DNA of 64,000 nt from Tanypteryx hageni. Lineage: Eukaryota > Arthropoda > Insecta > Odonata > Petaluridae. The notes beneath the pieces are model-generated. The model was given only the letters and a program-made list of their open reading frames with translations, ran no database searches and was not told where the DNA came from. The stretch's first letter is position 1, and every line of letters begins with the position of its first letter. Position numbers and translations under genes: made by a program. Positions 46,484 through 61,400 of this stretch are shown piece by piece. The stretch spans positions 191,755,518-191,819,517 of the forward strand of contig CM054112.1 in NCBI GenBank assembly GCA_028673005.1. Direction: 5' to 3'.

Positions 46484-49400
46484 CTATATGAGGAATGACA
46501 ACAGTACTTTAGAAAGCTTTCGTCTAATTATTTAACATGTTGCACATATAATCACAATAAGTTTTTTACAAAAATTTTATAGAGTGCATAACCATATTTA
46601 CTCACATAATTGCTCAATTTTACATGATTTTTTTATGGTGAAACAACAGTGGAGCAAATATGTGGTTTTCTCCTCACAGTAAGAAAGTATACCACAAGAA
46701 TGAAGTATACCAATAATGCAATTTAAAACATTTGCTGGAACTTTTTACTTGCACAAATTGGTTTATAAGAACACTGTTTACTTTATTTTATCCAAATTTG
46801 ACTGTCTTCAAATGAATCACATAACATAAGCAATGACAACCATCGTGTCTAAGGAAAGGAGAGGTAAAGTTGTTACAAAGTGACATGATGTGTGATTATC
46901 ATTTTTAAATGTTTAAAATAAGATACAAATTCAACATATGTACAGCCAAAAGAAGTATTTTTTCTGAGTAAAAGAGAGGAAATTATGCAATTCAAATAAT
47001 ATCCTTTTATTTCCTCCTCATAATTCGAATGGGGTAATGGAGGTAACTACGATAGTAAATATGGCATTATCTTTATCTGCAATAAACTAAGTAACAGTGC
47101 ATAGTGTATATTATTGATAAAAAGAAAGAAGACAAAACACAATAATTTTTTAAAATATACAGAGCAATCCTGACATGAATATGTTAAAACTGTATATACA
47201 AGTAGTTAGACATTTTCTTATATGCAAAATGCTTGTTCTCATTATAGGAGGGGTGTACCAAAAGTAACGAGCACATTTATTTTACAGTAAAGCAAAGTTA
47301 CATGCAGGGAAACATATCACTGTGAGTAAATATAATGTCTCATCACTTTTCCACAAAATCCCCAGAATGATCCATACATTTCTGCCAGGGCTTCATGAGC
47401 TTGAATACAACACTGAAGTAGAAGTCTGATTTAGTGCTTCGTAGCTATCTTTGCATGGTTTCCTTGACTGCCTCATCATTCTCGAAGTGCTGGCCCTTCA
47501 TGTGATCTTTCAAGGTTCCAAACAGGTGATAGTCTGAGGGTACCAAGTCCGGATTATATGGTAGGTGTGGGAGCACTTCACAGTTGTTCCTTGTGATTGC
47601 CTCCCCTGTCAGATGTGCAGTGTGGCATTGTGCTGCAGAATGATGTATGTCTTCATGGGACGTTTTTCACAAACTGCACGTCACAGTTTTTTGAGCACTT
47701 CAACATAATGAGCTGCATTAATGGTTTGCCATTTTGGCAGAAAATCAACCAGGATGCATCCCAGAAGACAGTTCTTATAACTTTACTGGCAGAGGGCATT
47801 GTCCTGGCCTTATTCTTATTTGGAGATGTGGTGTGATGCCATCCCATGCTCGGATGTTTTGTTTCAGGGTAGAAATGGTGGAACCACCTTTCATCACCAG
47901 TCACGATATTCATCAGGAAATGATAACCCTCGGCAGAATGTTGTCGAAGTAACTCCATGACACATCCATGCGGACCCTTGAGTGTTTGTACACTAGCAAT
48001 CAGGGAACCAAACGGATGCAAATTTTCTGATAATCCAAGATCGCTCTCATCTCCTGCATGGCGTTGTGTCCGATACCAAGCTGCACTGCAATATCCCTGT
48101 CGGTCCTCTTTGATGAGCACATCAACCTTCTGCTCATTGCGTTCTGTACAAGTGGTTCTCGGTCGACCATTTCATGGTGAGTTGATGATGTTTGTGTTGC
48201 TGTCTTTGAAGTGCTTCACCAAACATCAAACACTGCTGGCAACCATACAGGAATCACCAAAGGCATGAAGAAGTCGGCCATAGACGTCTGCAGCCAAATT
48301 GTCATCCTTTACCAGAAATTCAATCATAGCACAATGGCGAAATGATACATCGTTGACAGCCATTTTTCCAGAGTGCATTGTAGAAACAGAGTGGTGTGTA
48401 TGTGCAGGCTGTGTTATTTAGTTTAGCAATAACAGATGGCACCACTAATTGTACAGCCTGTCGTCTCGAATATGTGGCTCAAATGCACGTAATCTGATTT
48501 TGCTCACAACTTTCAGTAAGGCCCTCATAAATAGAATTCTTTACATGCTATACAGTGAATGAATAAATAATAACTACATAAAATTTGCCTGCATATAATT
48601 TTTTCTGGTCGGATTTTCTTACATTCCTTACAATGGATGTAAAATTGATAAAGAATTATGAGCAGAAACAATGAAATAACTCTTACCTGAGTGTTTTGAG
48701 TAGGAATTTGAAGGGCAAGGGCCATGCTATTATGATCAAATCCTTCATCAAGAGCTATCAAAGCACCATGAACACCCGACTCCAGCAGATTATTAGCATA
48801 CTCCTATAAAAATAAATTGCAGTTGATAATTAAAAACAATAAATAATGGGCAATAAATCAATTTTTAAATGAGTAGCATTCAAATATAGAATTCAGTCTG
48901 ATGTAAGTCTTCCATCCATGATAATTTCTCATTGATATCACAGAAAAATCAAACTCAAATCAATCTAATTCATAATCACATTTCATTTACAATTATTTTA
49001 TTTTATATTTATGATTTTGGATTTAAAACTTAGCTATTTTCTTTCCTCCTTGAGTTACTTTTTTGAAAAGATATGCAAGTGCAGGAAAGTGTCAATACCT
49101 CATTAAATAAATATGTTCCAATGGTACATTATCTATAGATAGGGTTTATAATATAATTTATTTTAATGGAAGGTTATATAAATGAAGACTTGACTAAACA
49201 TTAATAGCTTTAAACAGAAGCCTTAAATTTTTCTTTCGCACAAAAAATACCTTTAGGCCTATAGAGTTGATCCATCTAATGACCCTGTCATTGGACCACA
49301 CTAAACAGTCCTTCACATCATTTTCACAAGCTGCCCTTCGATCTTCCAGTTGCTTTCTGTCATAGTTCACCCTCTTTAGACATGATATCCCGTACTGCAA

Positions 49401-52400
49401 ACTGGTCCTGCAAGAATAAATCAATTCCAGTCTCAGATATAGATAATAAAAGTTACTGATTCAATTCATAAGAAGTATTTTTTAGCTGGCTTAATTTCTG
49501 GAGCAAGTCACATACCTGTGAAAACTGTCTACCATCTTGAGTTGACCTCGCAAGTCTTTTTTAGCCAAATGATCCAGCATTCGGGCATCTACCAAACATT
49601 CCATGAACGTTGACCTGTAAATGAAAACACAATTGTAGTAAAGGGAAAAAAAGGAAGCAGAATGTCCTGAAGTTTACCACTCTATCAAAAATTTAACTAT
49701 GGTACTCAATAGGAAAGTATGATTTCAAAACTTGAGATCATCTCTCACCTATACTGTGGTAGACCCAGTGATGGTAACCATGAGTTTCCAACCCATTCAT
49801 GGTTCATATCTCCAAAAGCTAGAGTAGTACGAGATGTCTGCGGTGCTGAAGGTGATGTCAGGGAAACCATCTCTTGGATAGCAAGTCTCAATTTCAAGCG
49901 ATGCAATGGGTTGCTGAGTTATATCAAATGTAAAATAACATCAGAGCAAATAAGAATTAGTATTAAATAAAAAATTGCATTTATTTCATCAAAAAAGTAA
50001 CTTTTGGATAAATTTGTATATAATCCATGATTGAATCCATCATTATACTAAAGGGTATTTTTTGTAAGTTGTTGCAGGAGGTAGACAAAACTCTTGAAGC
50101 AGAAATAAAAGTACATCATGGGATATTTCTCATAAAGCCAAAAGATCTTACAACAATACATTACAACTAGGGTTTGTTACCACAATTGCTGCAAGTGGGT
50201 ATAGGTAGCTTCATTGTAGTACCTTACCATAGACTATATTGTTAGTAACAATACCAATGTGTATTCTCCCTTGTTTCGGTCACTTGTATTTTTAAAGAAC
50301 TCTTGGAATGTACTTGTGATCAGGCGACATACAATTGTCCGTGAGTAAATACAGGTTCCTGAAGCAAGAGACTGACTCAATCAAATGTCTGCCCTTTATT
50401 TATTGTTATAGCATATGCTAACTAGATGGGAAATTGACGCTTAAAAAGACTAAAGGGAATGCTTACATCAGATGATGTGTCCAATGCTACTCTTGGTAAC
50501 ATATGCACACCACCTTGCATTGCTCCTGTGATAACTTCAACTTGTACAAGGTTATCACTAAAGTTCCTTACAACCATGTTCCATTGCAAAGTCCATTTCC
50601 AATTGACAAATTTTGCAACAGCATGACAATAGCACCTATTTTCAAGTTGAGTGCATGAGGGAGACCTGGAGGAATGATGCTATTTAGAAATTCAACAAGA
50701 AACCTAGCATGCTATTCAGGTTCATATTCACCATGCTCATTCTTTACAGTATCAATACTGTAGAAAGGTCGCATTTCACCTTCCAACCTGCCTATCACAT
50801 TTTCATTGACTATACATGAATGCTCATTTTTAGGACAGAGGATGCCTCTCCTATTTAACAATTGGGCATTGGCAAATGTATGCCGCTCTCCATACACTTC
50901 CTCTACTAAACTGTCAGAAATGCAATTACACAGAGAGATCCGATTAACATCTTGAATCAGGACGAGTGTTCCACTGCCTAAATCCAGTAACATCTGTGCA
51001 AATCATAACTCTTATTCACAGGCTATTGCTATAGTTGAGAGCACGAATGAAGGTGGGTGAAATGAGATCACTGTGCAGAGAGAGAGAAATACACGTTACA
51101 TTGCTGCCAAACCACCAGCCTGCATAAACTTACGCTCGGAAAACAACGCATGATGCACGAAGTCCTATGCCGCGATGCCACAGGCGCTCGCCGATGTCTA
51201 AAATCATCACCAAGGCCAACAACTTTGCCACCAAACAGACGCCTATTGCCCATCAAGTCTTTTATTGCACTTTCAACCAAGGGCAGTGACGAGCACCATT
51301 GGCACTTCATCCCAAGTTATAACATCAGCAGATCTAGAGGTAAATTGAAAGCTGTGTGGCATGTCAGACCACCAGGTAGAAGAATCGCTAAAATACTGGT
51401 TCATACAGTGCTTATCATGCGCCTTCCTTTACCACGCAATACATGAATGAGAGCTCTGTATAAAAAATTTTTACCAGTACCTCTTGGTCCATCGATGAAA
51501 AAGCAACTATGTAATGCTTCACCCAAATTATCAGCCACAGATGCATCTAAAATGCAAATGGAAGTTTCACACTGTTGATCGTTTAATAAGCTCATCATTT
51601 CTGCTCCTAAATTATTTTCAGTAACTGTATCGACATCCACAGTACATAAAATATTATCAAGATACATTGCTTCTGGAAGACTGTGTACTGCACAAGAGGA
51701 ACCTTCCTTGGATAGTATTTGCTCAATTTCAAAAAGTGCAAGAGCTATAGCCATGTTCTGATTTTGGCCTTGCCTTATATAATACCAATTACCAATTCGA
51801 GCATTTTGTTCTATGGCTAAATTATTTAGGTGATCTTGCAATCCTTGATAACTCTATGCGAAGCTCTTTTTGGTGTAGCCTGATATATGTTAGACAGATT
51901 CTGACCTTATATGAGAGTGTACTATGTACTGCTGGAAGAGCTTCCCTGCGCAATGAATCGGATGGATGGATAAACAGTAATATCCACGTCGTCTGGCAAG
52001 TTACCTTTATGATCGGCAACGTATATCATAGCAACTTCGTATCATATAATGGGAGCATTATACCGCCTGGGATCATCATTGGACCAGCATGTAAAGAATA
52101 AACTTATATCATGTGTTTGTCCACCATTCAACCTAACTCGGGATTCCTCGTTTTGTACTGCTTCGCTGAGTCTCTTATATTGCTCAGCATAAGGACTAAC
52201 ACGATGGAGGACTCCGTCTAGGGTTGACATTATTTCCTGAAGACAGCATGCATTTGATGGATGCTGCATATGTATTTGAACTGCCTCATCAGTACCATAG
52301 ATATACAGTTGAGTGTAGTGGGTGTCTGACTTTCCTCTAGCTGTACGATAGTTGAGGTCAGGTGATAAACTTCACCGGATATTTTAAAGCAATACGGACC

Positions 52401-55400
52401 ATTGCCTGGTATGTAAATGATGGTTGCACCAAAGGAAGTGAAGGCATTAGCACTGTTACACTGTCTGATAAATTCACAAATATTTTGCACTTTCACAGTT
52501 ACCTGTTAACAGTGCTTGTAATTCTGGTGAATATGTACATAGGTTAGTTTGCCTAACTTTACAATGATGACAGCAACTATGCCTCAGTTTGCCTCATTCT
52601 GCTTCAATGGCACAACAATGCTCCACAGAGCATTCAATATTCATGGAACCAAGATTATGCCAAACTGGAGAAATCACATTTGGAGTGTTGGCGATTGCAG
52701 CTCTGTAAGTGGAACGTTGGTTACATGTACAGCTCTTCATCTGGTGTTTGTGTGTTCATGCTGTTCGGGTGTAAACAAAGCGACTCTCTGTCGAGCGTTT
52801 ATGTTTTCATGCTACTCTGGAGTAAACATAGGTCGTCATCTACGATCATTGTTATTTCCCAAGTCTACAGCTACAGTCGCTGACAGCATTCTTTTGTTTT
52901 GATTTAAACTGTTAAGAAGAATAAAATGGTTGTTAAATATGACAACTATGCTTGGCCGAACATGGGCAGAGTGACCTATATGTCTTGGCCTAGAGCAGCA
53001 AATTTAAAAGTTAAACAATAGAAACCAGTAGATAAATGAAACAAACATGAGGGAAATGGTAATGACAAGCAAAGGAAGATCAACAAAGAGAAAATAACAG
53101 CAAAGATGACAAATAACTGAAGCAAAGAATGATTAACAAAGAGAGAACAACAACGACGACAAACAGCTGATTTTTATGGAAATGCTAAGAATCAAAGTCA
53201 AACCATAAAAAAATTAAACAAATGTGAAAGAAACAACAATAAACAAAGAAAAACAGTGAGAACTATAACAACAAACATTCAACAATGACAAACACAATGA
53301 ACGCACGCACGCGCCTTCTCCACCCCTCCTCTCTGATGGAATCTTCTCCCCTGTCCCTCCACTCTCCTATCTTGCTACCAGGTGTGCACATCTTCCCCGC
53401 CCCTCCTCTTTAATGCAATCCTCACCCCTCCATCCCTTCCACTCTTCTCTCTCAAAGGCCATATATGTACAGACGCTAGCATATTATAAATAAAGATGGA
53501 AGTAGGCTTATCGAATAAAACCATTTTAGTTTACGCAATTCATCATTCCAGTACAAACCGTTCTATGCCTAAATTTTCTAATGCTTCCATCATGAAACTC
53601 GATTGACTTTTCTATCAACATATTTAAAAACTATTAAACAGTAAATAATGTAAATGAGTTTCACTGACCTGATACCAATCTCTCTCTGTATTTCTGTATC
53701 AGAGAGGGCTGACATGATAGCACCAGACTTCACATTAGCTCGACAAGCTGCCACATACCATGCTGGCATCCCCACCCAAAGTTCGAGCCAAGCAACAATT
53801 GTAGGGCCATTCCAAAGTGCAAATGGAGTTCCAGCTTTCATTGCCTCAGCCAGCAGCTCATGCCTTTAAAAAGTTTCAAGTGTTTTACCAAAAAAAGTTT
53901 TAACCGGTACCTGATTTAAAAAATTGATAATTCATTCTTATATTTCAAACAACTAAACAATGTTTTCTTGGAAAGTATTTCCCAATATTGGGTAAGGTTT
54001 TATATAGTTTAATTAGGCTTTTAATATACAATAGGGGCTCTGTCATTCCTACAACAATGATAATTTATTTAATAATTACTATTATTTCATACAAGCAGGT
54101 TTTCTCAATTACGTGTTATAATAAACGTAATTACAAGGATTCAGCAGGATTTTAACCCTACAACCCTCACATCAATAGTCAATCATGCTAACCAGCCCTC
54201 TACCAAGGGCAGCAGATCAGTACTTGCTTGAGGAATCAATCAATTAATATTACTTCTTCAATTATATTAAAATATTTTTCAAGCACCTTTTTTATGAAAC
54301 CAGAACTCCTTTTGGAAAAGCAAGATAATAGCCAAATGCTCTGTTTGGAATTATTTGCAGGAAATGTGCATTCAAGTGACATTGTGTAATCAATAATTAA
54401 TTTATGATAGGTATTTCTGAATAATATTTTTAAATAATTCTGTTCTTCAATGATCATTTTGGAAAAAGTTATTTACTTTTTAAAACTTCAATCACTCATA
54501 TCACTTACTTCCTCTTTTTCCGCCTATCAAAGTCTCCCTTCTGTCCCAGAGCCCCAGCAGCTCCTGCAGAGGATCCAGCCACTACTCCTGACCCTCCGAC
54601 ACCTCCACCAGCAACTTCTCCAGAATTTCCACCAAATCCTCCAAGGGAATCAGCACCATAACCTGACATCATAAGCATTCCCGAGTCCCCTGAACTGGAT
54701 AACATGGATGGATCCTTTGATTTTGCCTTGCAAATAGATTGGTTACAGTAAAATTAATCTACATTAAATCAATGGAACATTATCATGTTTTATTCTAAGT
54801 CCAACATTTTTAAAGTTAAGGTTAAAAAAGCAAAATTTACAGCAATAATAAAAACAATTTTTTCCCATAACTCAGATGCACAATTCTGTTATATAGTTTC
54901 ATTTTAACATTAATACACATTAAGCTACGTAAATAGAGAACATAGGTAACAGAAAAATGTCTCAAAGAAAAACAATAAAAGATCTTACTTTTTCTTTCTT
55001 GCTGAAAAATCGGCCAAGAGAAGATTTGATCCCCTTTTTCTTTGCCTGAGGTACGTTTTTGTGCAATGAGTCCTGACTGCTGTGGATGTCACACGATACA
55101 TTCAGGGAAGAAACAAAGTAAAGCATAGAAAAATTAGTGATTCCATAATAAAATTAAAGCTATGTATTATTTCTATGCTATTGCTTAAAGTTTTATTGTG
55201 TTGTGGAGGTTTCTGTCATTTTAAGTTAATGAATCAGTATTAGAAGTATTTATGAATCCTGCTTTATCATAGAACAAAAAAATCAAAATATTATAAAAAA
55301 TACCATATTTACCTGAATCCAAGATGATTTTTTTTTCCAAATTTCAGCTTGTGAAAATTGGGGGTCATCTTAAATTCGAGTACGAAGTCATATACCATCA

Positions 55401-58400
55401 ATACATCATGATCAATTGATCGTATGTCAATTCACTGCCATACAATTTGTGGCACATCAATTCATCACACGATAAACTCATCGTGCATCAATACATTGCT
55501 CGACAAGTTCGTCGCGTGACAATTTCGTTGCGAGATAAATTTGCCGTGAGACATTCATCACAAGACATTTGTCACGAGACAAATTGGAAGGGGAGACACC
55601 ATGATGAATATGTCGAGATGAATTGATATGCGATGAGTTTGTCGTGCGATGTATTGACGTGGGACGAACTAACCACCATGAATTGACGAAATGACTGTGA
55701 CGAGTTGTCATAGAACCGTAGGAAGTATGGTTATGTGTTTAATCAATGTTTTTTAAAGATAAAATAATTGTATTTTTCATTGCAAACTTACGAACCAGAA
55801 TTCACTTAATTTTAAAAATACATTTTAAAAATTCTTTTTTATTTCAGGAAAAATTTGTAATAAACCTTTTCAATTAATGAACGAATTAGTACACTTATAC
55901 TGAATATGTGTGTTCAAAATATACGCCAAGTACAGTCAATGAGAAATTAGATCATAAAATCTCTTTTCTGTTTTGACAGTGCTAAAAGGGGAGGTCATCT
56001 TAGATTTGGGATCATCTTGGATTTGGGTAAATACAGTAAACTTATGTTAAATGTAGAGCCAATAAATGTTAATAAAGGTTTCATGTGAATTATTACATAT
56101 AATTTTTGAAAATGATTGAAAAACTTTGTGAAATATTTATGAATTGATGTAATGATTAATATAACTTGTTTTAACTTGTATATATATATTATTTTTTTAA
56201 AATAAGCATCACACATAATGGACTACGAACATCACTAAGCAAATACAATTTACAACTTGATGATTAAAATTAAAGAAATCACAATCATTCTCTATTGTAA
56301 ATAAGAAAAGTAGAGAGAAAAATATAATAAAACAATAAATTACCAGGACATGAAATGTAATTCATACGTTACACACCAAAAATAATGATAACACTGACCA
56401 TGGCATTTATACATCAAGAAGTATTCAGTTATGTATGAATATGTAATACACAATTCTGTCAAAAATGGATAAAAATGATCTGACAACAGGCAGAACACTT
56501 AGCAGACAAAATCTAAGCATTTGCACTATAGAATGAGTTGTAAGTCTATTCACAGAAATGGGTATAGAACACACCACAATGTATGAAGAACTGCATCTGA
56601 TGGTAACTTGAAATAATCATCATCAGTTTAACACACATATATAAAGCATGTACAGCATAGACATTAACTGGATCAAAACAACAATTATAATTTGGAATGG
56701 TTGACTAATCAAGGAAAGTCGAATTATTTTTCCAAAACTATAAATCATGGCTACAGCAGGAAAAAAACATCACATTCTATAGATAATACAATCTATTTTC
56801 TATACGAGTGGTAGTCACAATAACCAATTCCATTAATTATGGTTGGATATAAAACTAATATGAGCACTAAGTAATTGATAATTCATATGCTATCTGGGCG
56901 AAAAAGTTCTACTACTGTACATTTTCTGAATAATACAGCTGGACATCCATGCTTATCTTTAAATAGTTATTTATCCATTTACATGAATCGACATCCACTA
57001 ATACCTTTACAAAACTCTCAAAAGTAATGCTGATAAGAATAATCATAATAAAAATGAAAGAGATCAAGAATGAAAGGTATGAACAATGGAGTTTTATTAA
57101 GAAAAAAGTGATATGTATTGCAAGAATGTATGTCTTGTAAGGAAAGGAAGACATCTGATAGTCCTACCTGTTTTTTTTTAAATTTGACAAGAGCAATAGA
57201 AATCAGGAAGTTAAATTTATCAGTAAAAAAGTTTATTTCTTTAAAAAAATTACTGTGCTAGTGATATGAAAACTTCAGCATTACTTTTCCAAAATCTGGA
57301 GTAATAAGAGATATAATCCCTTTTATTGAATTTCCATATTTTGCAGAATATGTCTGCTGGAGCTAATCTGCTGGATTTCTACTGGGGATAGCTACACCAA
57401 GGTAGGAACTACTATGGCTAATAACTTTCTCATCCATGCGATGACTTTTAGGGTCCTGCCTGACACCCAATCTACTAGCAGAGCTGGCGAAATAGTATTC
57501 CAAAGAGTCATAACCTGTACGGCAAATAGTCCTGCAAAACAGCACCATGAGGAAGGGTGTATGACTGACCCGATGAGGACGTTGTCGAGGCATTATACAC
57601 GGCCGTTCTGTGTTGAAGAAAAAACAGATATGGAGGGGGATTTTGGGAGAAACTGATTGTTTGGGAATGAGTTAATGGATATGGATGATTGAGATCCTAA
57701 AGAAACCAATTAAAAATGTTTAATGTGCATTTACCTGCTGCAGTTGATGAAAATTTCTTCCATAACTGATAACCAGGAGTTACTTAAGTTTAGTATCAAT
57801 AAAATTGCTAAATTGTTTGCCTAGTACCTATTATCACAGATTTAAATGGATTAAACTAATAATAAAAATATAAAGATAAAAAGCATAAATATGGCATTTC
57901 CTTCTCACCTTGTAGATAACAATTTCAATACCAAATCTATCTGTGAGACAGAAAAAATAACTGGATCCTAGAAATCTCAAGGTTAATTTAGCATCCAAAT
58001 GTGTGAATAATTAAAGGCATATTCTTTGAATACTACCTTTTCAATAAGTCATAGATATTACATAAGAGGCAAATTTTGATAAAACGATAAAATGCAGATT
58101 ATAGTCTGTTTACTGCTTAACTCCCAAGTTTTTGGTTGAATCTTTTTATTAGGCATGCTTATTAAAAGAATAAGCACTTTTAGTGATTGGTATAATCAAC
58201 TGTCTTCCTCTCTCTCTCTGTCTGCATAAAAAGTTCTTAATTTTTTTGAGATTATAAACAAAATTGAAAAATTCAAAAATAGCAAAAATAGAAGGAAAAT
58301 ATTATTTCTGACATTTTTACTTACACCATAGTATAGGCAGTTTAACATCAAACAACTTTTGTAATCAATAGTTTTAATATATAACTTTCATAGTTTGGAA

Positions 58401-61400
58401 GTTACATATCAAAATGCATTTTGGTGTTAATCTGTAGGGGTCAAGTTCACGGCTAAAGCTGCACATTTGTGACTGAGAAAAATGCATTGCATATTTTTCA
58501 ACACTCTAAACAACAGTCAAGTTTCAACCAAACTGGAGTGTAATACTTGAAGGTCTTCCTGGTAAATTGTGCAAATAGTTTAATCATTTAATTTATCATA
58601 AATCTTTTTGATTTAAACAATTTATAGTTGTTTTGAGTAGAATAAAATAAAAAACAAATATCATTATTTTCAAAAGTCTTTCCTTAAATAGAGCAGCGCC
58701 ACATTCACCACTAGTGGACATCAAACTTCTTTTACTGGCTATGCATTCCATGACTGAGCTTCGTGCTGCTATGAGAAATTTTACGGTCATCATTCTAAAC
58801 AACGATGAGCAAATAGAAATGCAAGAATCTAGTTTTGCCTCGCGTCTTTAACTCTCCAGTACATGCGCTTGGTCTGTGAGACCAAGCCCACCTTATATCG
58901 AACCACAAAATCTGTGTGTTGGCATCACTGTCTTGTGTGACTCAGTACCTTTCTATAATCCCTTGTTCACTGTGATACACCAAGATCAGTCTGAGTCGAG
59001 CTCTCCTTCCTTGTGTTCTTAGGTCAAAAACTGTTTGGTGGTCTGATAGACCTCCTGTGTCCACTCGCATCTCTAATTCTCAATCCTAATGTTTTCGTTA
59101 TATATTAGTTTTATAGTGTTGTTATGCCAATTTAATGGCTGTTATTCATACCAGGAAAATTTATTAGTGTTCTCATAGATAATAAAAGTAAACAATGCTG
59201 GCTGACACTGTAAGAAAAAATAAGAGGCAAATTCTTCTCGAATTTCTTTCTACGAGGGACAGGGAAGAGAAATCCTCAATGTTTGGCTTTCAAGAGAATT
59301 TCACCTTGGTCTCGTCCATTCCTAAGTGGGTGAAATTTTTTTTATTGCTTTCAACTATGCACCATGAAGAAAAAAATCGACACCGGAAATGAAAAAAACC
59401 GAAATAATTACTTTCTATAACAGCACAAAAGGTGGAGTTGATGTTGTTGACAAAATGAGTGCAACATACAATGTTGCACGAAACCCTAGGAGATGGCCAA
59501 TGGTTATATTCTACAGTCTATTGAATACCGGAACTATAAATGCAAGAGTAATTTAACCTGGTAATGGACAAAAACAAAAATCCCAAAGAGATTTTTTGAG
59601 AGAAGTTGCTTGCCCTAGTAAATGGACGCCTAACAAGGAAATCACTCAATAACACCATTTATAATGAAATAAGGAGGAGAATTAGTAATATTATTGGGTC
59701 AGCCCTGCACATGACAGTGCAAGAACCACCTACGACTTCACATGGTTGATGCGGAGACTGCGTAGGCAGGAACAGAAAAAGTAGGTGTTATTGCAAAAAC
59801 TGCAAGAAATTCATCTGTTTGGAACATTTTAATACAGTGTGCAGTGTTATGAAAATATTGAAGATTAATCCTGCAATTACCACTGGTAATTAAAAAACAA
59901 AGTGAATATGCTTTCGAGGGTGAAACTCAAGAAAGAACATTTTGGTTGTTTCTATAATAAACATTCATTTTTTAACAGAAAAACAATTGTAATGCTGATT
60001 AGTTTTTTCGATCTTTTACTACAAATATTTTAATAAAATAAACAAATTTGTCTTAATTTATCCTGATTAACTAGGAATTTCACAAAAAAATAACGAGGAG
60101 TCCATCAGGCTCGCTGCGTGCACTGGTTGAAGAAAAATAGGCACGTGTACTGGAGGGTTAAAACACTGTAGCTGCTCTATTTAGGTGCATTTAACTAGAC
60201 AATTTTTCGAGGAAAATCCTTGCATTGCTGAGATGTCATGGCCACCGCACTCCCCCGACCTTCATCTCCTAGAAAATGTGTGGCACCTCATGGTTTAATG
60301 GGGTATTCTAGCGGTAAAAAATCAGTGATATTTTAGTCTATAAAGGATGATTTTCTTGTTGTTATTGGCGATAATTAGCGCAAATAAATTCTTTAAAGCA
60401 GATCAAACGGAAATCTCGAGGAATAACATTGATAAGGTGTTGTTTGAAATATGAAGTTCATTTTTAAGTCAATCATTTCGAGATTTTCTACGAAGTTCAT
60501 GTCATGTGAAAGAAAAAACATAGGCATAAAAAATGTTTTTGATACTTAGTTATTTCTCCATTACTATCAATAACAGATAATAGTCTTGAAGGCATTGACG
60601 CCACTAAATTCTGAATAAGCATCAGACGGTTGCTTAGAGCAGCCCAAATATCTCTTACGTGGGCTTCCTCGCCGGCGAAATCCCACTCCTTCACCATGAG
60701 GCCCCACACATTTTCTAGGGGATGAAGGTCGGGGGAGTGTGGTGGCCACAGCATCAAAGTAATGCTAGGATTTTCCTCGAAATACTGTCTAGTTAAATGT
60801 GCCTGAATAGAGCAGCTACAGTGTTTTAAAGGCGTGAAGCAAAACCTGATTCTTGCATTTCTATTTGCTCATCGTTATTTAGAATGATGCCCGTAAAATT
60901 TCTCATAGTAGCATGAAGGTCAGTCATGGAATGCATAGCCAGTAAAAGAAATTTGATGCCTACTAGCGGTGAAAGTGGCACTGCTCCATTTGAGTAAAGA
61001 CTTATGAAAATGACTGTACATTACCTTAGGCTAAATTTAAATTATAGCAATTTAAAAATGCAGTTTTATCAGCTTGCTGGTTTAATTGATTATTTAATAT
61101 TGAAGGCAATTTCAATAGTTTCTCCAAGATATTTTAAAATTATATAAAAAAGCTACTTTTAATAAAGTGATTATGTTATTATAAAGAGAGGTTTAAGTTT
61201 ACATTTTTATAGAATATAAACACAATTGTTTTATAACAAGTAATCTAGAGAAATTAGCAATGCAATCCGAAAACTTGTATGCACGTTGATAAATTTTGCC
61301 AAACTGCAAGAAGCACTCACCTACGTAGCTCTTCGGAGCTCTGTGCCAGAGCCTGAGCAAATCTTTCAAAGTGCAATGACTTAGCCGATGCAGATGATGA

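Larger units (their letters stand above)
58660..61015. mobile_element. Palindromic pair of Tc1-like remnants
   Basis: Left arm 58660-58847 plus 60162-60297 is the inverted copy of right arm 60694-61010, at high identity (for example TTCTTGCATTTCTATTTGCT and GTCATGGAATGCATAGCCAG in complement). The loop is 60298-60693. The left arm is split by the piggyBac element at 58848-60161. The right arm, read on the minus strand, carries the end of a Tc1-like transposase. Confidence 0.8.

Noticed and set aside
55478..55711. 77-codon minus-strand frame across the minisatellite
   Set aside because: Repeats such as [10 protein letters not shown] only reflect the repeated DNA word.
57363..57656. Overlapping frames on both strands with [16 protein letters not shown]
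   Set aside because: Slight resemblance to the C-terminal end of non-LTR reverse transcriptases, too short and unspecific to call.
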